A stretch of 18,316 nt of DNA from JBAYVY01 sp041674345. Its GTDB lineage: Bacteria > Planctomycetota > Phycisphaerae > Phycisphaerales > Zrk34. The DNA is taken from the NCBI GenBank assembly GCA_041674345.1, contig JBAYVY010000030.1:1-18316 (forward strand), in the 5' to 3' direction. Positions 14,293 to 18,316 of this stretch are shown in pieces. The notes beneath the pieces are model-generated. The model had not been told where the DNA came from, did not search any database, and was given only the letters and a program-made list of their open reading frames with translations. The stretch's first letter is position 1. Every line of letters starts with the position of its first letter. The position numbers and the translations under genes were made by a program.

Positions 14293-14865
14293 ATGCAAAC
14301 GCACATTGATCGGGTATTGCTGGACCGCAAAACCATCGCGCATCGCGTCGAGGAACTGGCCGATGAAATTGCCCGTGATTTCGCCGCCCCCGGAAGTTCA
14401 GACCCTCAAGCCGGCAACACCCACATGGAACTCGTCCTCGTCCCCCTGCTCACCGGCAGCATCATCTTCCTCGCCGATCTGGTCCGGAAAATGCCCCTGA
14501 TGATGCGTATGCGAATGCTCAGCATCAGCTCCTACCCCGGCAAATCCACCGCCAGCCATGGCGTCACCATTCATCCGCCCATGCCCACCGACCTGGCCGG
14601 CAAACACGTCCTGATCGTCGATGACATTCTCGACTCCGGCCGATCCGTCACCGCCGTCCGCCAACTCATCGCGCAACAAAATCCCGCGTCCGTCAGAGTC
14701 TGCGTTCTGCTCCGAAAAAAAATACCCTCCGCCCTCGCCGTGCCCGCCGATTACATCGGCTTCGACATCCCCGATGAGTTCGTCGTCGGCTACGGCCTGG
14801 ACTACGACGGCTACTATCGCAACCTCCCCGAAGTCTGCACACTCAAGGCGGAGGCGATCCATTGA
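14293..14865 (+). CDS. hpt: Hypoxanthine phosphoribosyltransferase family protein
   Basis: This is a purine-salvage enzyme converting hypoxanthine or guanine plus PRPP to IMP or GMP. The protein has 190 residues. VLIVDDILDSGRS (106-118) is the PRPP-binding motif with its acidic pair. LVPLLTGSIIFLADLV (49-64) is the first PPi-loop strand and SISSYPGK (77-84) the flexible-loop region. DEFVVGYGLDYDGYYRNLP (161-179) is the base-recognition and C-terminal Mg segment typical of bacterial Hpt. The insert DPQAGNTHM before the first strand is slightly longer than usual. No ribosome-binding site is seen. Its stop overlaps the TTG start of the next gene, so the pair is coupled. It complements purA nearby in IMP metabolism. 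Confidence 0.9.
   Translation: MQTHIDRVLLDRKTIAHRVEELADEIARDFAAPGSSDPQAGNTHMELVLVPLLTGSIIFLADLVRKMPLMMRMRMLSISSYPGKSTASHGVTIHPPMPTDLAGKHVLIVDDILDSGRSVTAVRQLIAQQNPASVRVCVLLRKKIPSALAVPADYIGFDIPDEFVVGYGLDYDGYYRNLPEVCTLKAEAIH
14850..14854 (+). promoter_or_regulatory. Ribosome-binding site for a TTG start
   Basis: GGAGG lies 7 bases before TTG 14862, within the last codons of hpt. It is the main reason for choosing the rare TTG start of the PH-domain gene. Confidence 0.7.
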
Positions 14866-15476
14866 CCCATCAACCGCCCGATCATCCCCACGCCCCCCCG
14901 CCCCACCACGCCGTGCCCGTGGACCCCGCTTCCGGGGGCGATCAGGCGCTCGGCTTCCCCATTGATCGCGCCGGCGCGATGCTCCCCGCCCATCTCTTGC
15001 AGGACGGCGAAACCATCATCCTTCTGCTCAAACCCAGCCCGCTCTACATCCTCCTCGGCTGCCTGCCCCACCTGGCCGCCATCGTCATCATCGTCGTGCT
15101 GTGTTGGGCGCTTCACATTTCGGGGGTGCCGGGGATTCCGGGAGTCGGTGAACGTGAAGCGATTCTGCTCGGGGCATCGCTGATCGGTGTGCGGCTGGTC
15201 TGGCAGTTCCTCGAATGGCTCAGCCGCATTTATGTCCTCACCGATCGCCGCGTCATCCGCATCATGGGCGTCCTCCGCGTTTATGTCTTTGAAGCCCATC
15301 TCAAAAAAATCCAGCACACGCAGACCGTCTTCACCATCCGCGAACGACTGTTCGGCCTGGGCAGCATCGGCTTCGCCACCGCCGGCACCGGCATCGTCGA
15401 GGCCTACTGGGTCATGCTCCACCGACCCCTGGCCGTCCATCGCAAAATCGTGCAGACGATGAACAAATACAAGTGA
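14862..15476 (+). CDS. Bacterial PH-domain (bPH2-type) membrane protein
   Basis: The protein has 204 residues. A Pro/His-rich N-terminus (1-25) is followed by LLQDGETIILLLKPS (45-59), one membrane helix at about 60-86 and a second at about 101-120. Then comes IYVLTDRRVIRIMGVLR (132-148), the start of a bacterial pleckstrin-homology (DUF304-like) domain, continuing with KKIQHTQTVFTIRERLFGLG and a TAGT strand. Such proteins are membrane-associated, and their biochemical role is mostly unknown. The start is TTG 14862, overlapping the hpt stop (TTGA), with GGAGG 7 bases upstream. The only early ATG (about residue 40) would remove conserved sequence. Confidence 0.85.
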   Translation: MTHQPPDHPHAPPPHHAVPVDPASGGDQALGFPIDRAGAMLPAHLLQDGETIILLLKPSPLYILLGCLPHLAAIVIIVVLCWALHISGVPGIPGVGEREAILLGASLIGVRLVWQFLEWLSRIYVLTDRRVIRIMGVLRVYVFEAHLKKIQHTQTVFTIRERLFGLGSIGFATAGTGIVEAYWVMLHRPLAVHRKIVQTMNKYK

Positions 15477-15617
15477 AAATGACGAATGACGAAACTCGAA
15501 TGACGAATCAAGTTCCAAATTCCAATGTTCAAAGCCGGATACGCCGCCTTCATCGCCTTGGAATTTGAGATTTGGGATTTCATTCGTCATTCGAGTTTCG
15601 TCATTCGTCATTCTTTG
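15477..15617. repeat. Palindromic GACGAAT-type repeat, copy 2 (PH gene-gpsA)
   Basis: Arms 15479-15508 and 15582-15611 are exact reverse complements over 30 bases. Internal segments CCAAATTCCAATGTTCAAA (15515-15533) and TTGGAATTTGAGATTTGGG partly pair. It begins directly after the stop codon at 15474-15476 and shares sequence and layout with copy 1 at 12963-13135. Confidence 0.92.
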
Positions 15618-15643
15618 CCCTTTCACCGCAAAAGGTTCACGAC

Positions 15644-16666
15644 ATGACCATTCACAACATCACCCTCCTCGGCGACGGCGCCATGGCGACCGCCTGTGCG
15701 ATGCTGCTCGACAGTCGCGGCCTGGCCGTCACGATGTGGGGGCCGTTCGCCGATCACGTCGAAGAACTCGAACGCCACCGCGAAAATCGCCGCTATCTGC
15801 CCGGCATTCCGCTGCCCGCCGGCCTGCGCTTCACCGCCGATGAAGCGACCGCGATGCGCGATGCGCAACTCATCGTCTCCGCCGCCCCCACGCAATTCGT
15901 CCGCACGGTCTGGCAGCGTTTCGTGCAACATTACCCCGCGGGGATCCCCATCGTCTCCGTCGCCAAGGGCATCGAAAACGACACGCTCAAACGTCCGTCG
16001 GAAGTGATCCGCGAGGTACTCGATCAAAAACTTCCGGGGGCCGCTTGCGGCTTAGCGGTCATGTCCGGCCCCAGCATCGCGCAGGAACTGGCCAAATGCC
16101 TGCCCGCCACCGTCTGTGTCGCCTCGCAAGACCCGGCCCTCGCCGAACAGGTCCAGCGCATTTTCACGACGAATTGGTATCGCGTTTACACCAACCCCGA
16201 CGTGCTGGGCGTGGAACTGGCCGGCGCGACGAAAAACGTCATCGCCATCGCCGCCGGGATACTCGACGGTTTGCAGGCCGGTTACAACGCCAAGAGTGCC
16301 CTGCTCTCACGCGGCCTGGCCGAGATCACACGTCTGGGCGTGGCGATGGGCGCCAATGCCGAAACCTTCTTCGGCATCACCGGCGTGGGCGACCTGGCCA
16401 CCACCTGCTTCTGCCCCTCCGGCCGCAACCGCTCCGCCGGCGAACTGCTCGGCAAAGGCATGTCGCTCGACGAAATGTTGAAGCGGATTCCGGGGGTCGT
16501 CGAAGGCGTACCCACCGCCAGGTCGATCATTCAATTATCACGGCAATACCAGGTCGAAATGCCCATCACCGCCGCCGTTCACGCCGTCCTGTTCGAGGGG
16601 CTCGACCCGATCGAAGGCATCACGATGCTGATGAACCGCCAACCCAAAGCCGAGCGCGTGAGGTGA
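15644..16666 (+). CDS. gpsA: NAD(P)-dependent glycerol-3-phosphate dehydrogenase
   Basis: The enzyme reduces dihydroxyacetone phosphate to sn-glycerol-3-phosphate, the backbone for phospholipids, in the cytoplasm. The protein has 340 residues, near the family norm. The Rossmann motif is LLGDGAMATACA (8-19). VSVAKGIE (104-111) carries the conserved Lys K108, SGPSIAQELA (141-150) follows, and ELAGATKNVIAIAAG (191-205) includes catalytic K197. YNAKSALLSRGLAEI (214-228) and GITGVGDLATTC (244-255) with D250 complete the active site; EGVPTAR (287-293) is the conserved C-terminal segment. The start at 15644 has AAAGG with an 8-base spacer. An in-frame ATG at 15572 lies inside the dispersed repeat and is rejected. 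Along with cdsA this gives two consecutive inputs to phospholipid synthesis. Confidence 0.95.
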   Translation: MTIHNITLLGDGAMATACAMLLDSRGLAVTMWGPFADHVEELERHRENRRYLPGIPLPAGLRFTADEATAMRDAQLIVSAAPTQFVRTVWQRFVQHYPAGIPIVSVAKGIENDTLKRPSEVIREVLDQKLPGAACGLAVMSGPSIAQELAKCLPATVCVASQDPALAEQVQRIFTTNWYRVYTNPDVLGVELAGATKNVIAIAAGILDGLQAGYNAKSALLSRGLAEITRLGVAMGANAETFFGITGVGDLATTCFCPSGRNRSAGELLGKGMSLDEMLKRIPGVVEGVPTARSIIQLSRQYQVEMPITAAVHAVLFEGLDPIEGITMLMNRQPKAERVR

Positions 16667-16669
16667 AAC

Positions 16670-17026
16670 ATGACCAACGATGACGATCTGCAAGGAACCC
16701 GCCAAGTGATCGAACAAGTCACGACGAAGTTCAACATTTATTTTTTCTGCATCATGGCGTTTCTGGGCGGGTGTGTGTTCATCGCGGGACTGGTCCAACT
16801 GGAGTTCAAAGCCCCAGCGGCATTGGAAAATATACCGGAACCAGCATTGTTGATCGCCGTGGGCATGGTGGCTTTTTCGCTGTTTTTCCCGATATTCATG
16901 GCCATTTACTTCGCACGACATTTTCTCGTTAGGGTCAAACGATTGGAGCATGAGAATCGGGAACTGCGGGAGAAATTGGATATCCTGTTGAACAACGAGG
17001 ACGCAGTGGATGGCGCCCGCCGCTAA
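16670..17026 (+). CDS. Small two-helix membrane protein with coiled coil
   Basis: The protein has 118 residues and is not recognised. It has a polar N-terminus (1-22), a membrane helix at about 24-44, a short loop with KAPAALENIPEP (47-58), a second helix at about 60-83, and a cytoplasmic-looking coiled coil RLEHENRELREKLDILLNN (91-109) with leucines at heptad-like spacing. It starts 3 bp after gpsA ends and has only a weak AGGTG upstream, so it is probably co-translated with gpsA. Its stop codon lies within a REP hairpin. It could help organise a membrane complex, but nothing in the sequence gives a specific function. Confidence 0.75.
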   Translation: MTNDDDLQGTRQVIEQVTTKFNIYFFCIMAFLGGCVFIAGLVQLEFKAPAALENIPEPALLIAVGMVAFSLFFPIFMAIYFARHFLVRVKRLEHENRELREKLDILLNNEDAVDGARR

Positions 17027-17070
17027 ACAACGCGCCCCATCGTTTAGCGGTGCCCGTCAGGGCCCGCGCT
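17020..17070. repeat. REP hairpin, copy 1 (3' side of RAYT)
   Basis: CCGCTAAAC (17020-17028) and GTTTAGCGG (17042-17050) form a 9-bp stem with a 13-base loop ending CGCCCCATC. The right flank gives GGTGCCCGTCAGGGCCCGCG, related to the outer arms of copy 2. It contains the stop codons of both converging genes (TAA 17024-17026 on +, TAA 17046-17044 on -) and could also act as a bidirectional transcription barrier. Confidence 0.85.
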
Positions 17071-17643
17071 CCACGGAACGACGAACGGCCAATGTTGTTC
17101 GCGCAACCCATCTTTCAACGGATTGTTCCGCGCATACCGAATCGCGCGTTCAATATCCTCCGGCGAATCGAGAAACGCCTGCCACCCTTTGCGCGCCCAC
17201 GGCGAGGGCTTGGCGGGGACATCGGGCATCGGATTGATCGCCTCGATATTCAGTTGGCGGGTGGCGCGGGATTTCAAATGATCGCGCAGCTGCTCGGTGG
17301 TGCGAGCGTGCCTTGCGACGACCAGATGAACGTGATCCGGCAGAATCGCGCACGCATGGATGGTGTAACCATATTCTTTGCTCGCTTGTGCGAAACCACG
17401 GGCGATGGCGCGGGCCTGCAAACCATCGAACTTCACCGGTGGATAACGCAATGCGGATTTGGCGGCGCGACGTAATGCCGCATCATGTGTTGTCGCCGCG
17501 ACGGAGCGGCGGGTGTCGGTTTTCGTCGCCGGGCCGTAACGAAACAAATCCCATGAACGCACCCAGGTGGACCACGATCCGCGCGGGTCGTTGGGCAGCC
17601 AGAAACCGTACGCGATGAAAATCAAATGATGCGCAAGAATCAT
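17044..17643 (-). CDS. REP-associated tyrosine transposase (RAYT, Y1/HUH type)
   Basis: The protein has 199 residues and belongs to the IS200/IS605-like TnpA family domesticated with REP elements. It opens with AHHLIFIAYGFWLPNDPRGS (4-23), typical of this RAYT group. The HUH metal-binding motif is PDHVHLVVARH (102-112) with H104 and H106. The catalytic tyrosine is probably Y170 in AIRYARNNPLKDG (167-179). These residues all appear intact. REP hairpins flank it at both ends, and its stop codon is within copy 1. RAYTs are usually single-copy chromosomal proteins that bind and nick REP sequences. Mobilisation of REPs is the suggested role. Confidence 0.93.
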   Translation of the reverse strand: MILAHHLIFIAYGFWLPNDPRGSWSTWVRSWDLFRYGPATKTDTRRSVAATTHDAALRRAAKSALRYPPVKFDGLQARAIARGFAQASKEYGYTIHACAILPDHVHLVVARHARTTEQLRDHLKSRATRQLNIEAINPMPDVPAKPSPWARKGWQAFLDSPEDIERAIRYARNNPLKDGLREQHWPFVVPWSAGPDGHR

Positions 17644-17659
17644 GACGTGTTCCCAGAAC

Positions 17660-17724
17660 GCGGGGCCTGACGGCCACCGCTAAACATTGCGCCCCATCGT
17701 TTAGCGGTGGGCGTCAGCCCCCGC
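17660..17724. repeat. REP hairpin, copy 2 (5' side of RAYT)
   Basis: The core stem CCACCGCTAAAC (17674-17685) and GTTTAGCGGTGG (17699-17710) is perfect over 12 bp with a 13-base loop. Outer arms GCGGGGCCTGACGG and GCGTCAGCCCCCGC extend it with two mismatches. The stem and the CGCCCCATC loop are shared with copy 1. Confidence 0.9.
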
Positions 17725-17854
17725 TTGTGACTCTCTGGCATGTCGTATTATATTGACTAACGGAAGATGGACCAATACCGCAAACACATATGAAAATTCA
17801 GCCGAGCGCGTAAAATAAAGAGTTTGGCCCCGAACAATAGCGCGATACGACTCC
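17725..17854. other. AT-richer gap upstream of the TylF remnant
   Basis: These 130 bp are AT-richer than their surroundings and include TATTATATTGACT (17746-17758). A TTGACT box at 17753 has no good -10 partner at normal spacing. It may be the relic promoter region of the broken methyltransferase gene. Confidence 0.3.
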
Positions 17855-18123
17855 ATGAACAAACTTCTTCGCAAAGCGGCTCGCGCGGTGGGATACGATC
17901 TGGCGCCACGATCGCGCGAAAAGGCCCGGCAATTGCCGCCTGATATTTCCGACGCCGACCGCGCCGTGCTCGAACGCATCGCCCCCTACACGATGACCAG
18001 CATCGACCGGCAGATTTCGCTCATTCAGGCGGTGCGGCACATCGCGCATCGGAACCCGGCCTGGACTGAAACTTTTTCCTGCACCGCATCGACGACACCG
18101 GACGCCTGCCGGTTAAAAAATGA
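17855..18123 (+). pseudogene. TylF/macrocin O-methyltransferase-like remnant, middle deleted
   Basis: ATG 17855 begins MNKLLRKAARAVGYDLAP, and residues 50-72 read APYTMTSIDRQISLIQAVRH and on to RNPAW. This matches the N-terminus of TylF-type SAM-dependent O-methyltransferases, which continue with a GxFVECGVWRGG SAM-binding strand. That strand and all following domains are missing. From about 18073, in a different frame, FFLHRIDDTGRLPVKK and a stop (18121-18123) match the family C-terminus. About 150 residues or more are gone, so the gene cannot encode an active enzyme. A half-REP follows 12 bases after the old stop. Confidence 0.72.
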
Positions 18124-18135
18124 ACTTCCGGGGGC

Positions 18136-18159
18136 GCGGGGGCTGACGCCCACCGCTAA
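18136..18159. repeat. Half-REP, copy 3
   Basis: These 24 bases are identical to the reverse complement of the right half of copy 2 (beginning GCGGGGGCTGACGCCCACCG). The second arm is missing and the sequence passes into an ISAs1 transposase fragment. Confidence 0.85.
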
Positions 18160-18163
18160 CCCC

Positions 18164-18316
18164 TTATCCCTGGCCCCTCTTTACCAGCCCCCAGACCGTC
18201 ACGATCGCGCCGCCCCCGGAACCGGTCCAGCAGTTCCGGCATCCTGGGCACGGCGGTGATCTTGTTGCTCTTTTCTTCGGTCGCCAGTTGCCCCAGCACC
18301 AGATGATTGTCCGCAC
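18164..18316 (-). pseudogene. ISAs1-type transposase fragment (runs off window edge)
   Basis: Read leftward from the window edge, the minus strand encodes ADNHLVLGQLATEEKSNKIT, then AVPRMPELLD. This matches the segment of ISAs1-family transposases that precedes GAIVTIDAMGCQ. A frame change near 18215 leads to GAIVTV, after which the similarity stops and a TAA follows at 18166-18164. The catalytic IDAMG strand and everything after it are absent. The 5' part lies outside the window. This is a broken transposase. Confidence 0.7.

Noticed and set aside
13120..14343. A 407-codon minus-strand frame opposite cdsA
   Set aside because: It has Gly/Asp/His-rich composition without motifs and extends through a dispersed repeat at both ends. 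It is a shadow of cdsA.
17855..18259. A 134-residue intact protein from ATG 17855
   Set aside because: Only the first 72 or so residues match a family. The rest is read through the wrong frame of the C-terminal remnant, a half-REP and a transposase fragment.

Overview
The window looks like a chromosomal segment from a GC-rich member of the Planctomycetota, most likely a Phycisphaerae-like lineage. This is inferred from gene content and style rather than from a marker gene. The signs are AraC-controlled URO-D-like and sugar-isomerase/Gfo-Idh genes, a REP-associated tyrosine transposase of the type common in that phylum, genes often lacking a Shine-Dalgarno site, and intergenic gaps filled with long palindromic dispersed repeats. 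No rRNA, tRNA or CRISPR was seen.

Layout. (1) 100-1923: an ABC-F (Uup-type) ATPase on +. (2) 4633-2043 on -: a two-gene operon with a ferritin-like di-iron protein and a URO-D superfamily protein, transcribed away from an AraC-family regulator (4734-5570, +). (3) 8415-5588 on -: a three-gene sugar-conversion operon (xylose-isomerase-like TIM barrel, Gfo/Idh/MocA oxidoreductase, second TIM barrel). (4) 8515-10785: a decayed accessory stretch with a zinc-ribbon protein, a SAM methyltransferase remnant lacking its central domain, an IS4-type transposase remnant, fragments of dispersed repeats and a gene-free stretch. (5) 10786-17026 on +: a core run of purA, uppS, cdsA, a hypoxanthine phosphoribosyltransferase, a bacterial-PH-domain membrane protein, gpsA and a small two-helix membrane protein. 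Purine, undecaprenyl, CDP-diacylglycerol and glycerol-3-phosphate synthesis sit together here. (6) 17020-18316: a REP/RAYT unit, then a TylF-type methyltransferase remnant that again keeps only its two ends, half of a REP, and an ISAs1-type transposase fragment running off the right edge.

The most distinctive features are these. Successive gaps in the purA-gpsA run hold palindromic repeats of different families; two of these palindromes are perfect over 30 bp per arm. The RAYT lies between two REP hairpins, one of which contains the stop codons of both converging genes. Two unrelated methyltransferase genes and one transposase have each lost their middle while keeping recognisable ends. The AraC / ferritin-like / URO-D-like cluster is the best candidate for an uncharacterised functional module. 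All family assignments come from reading motifs; no database search was run.
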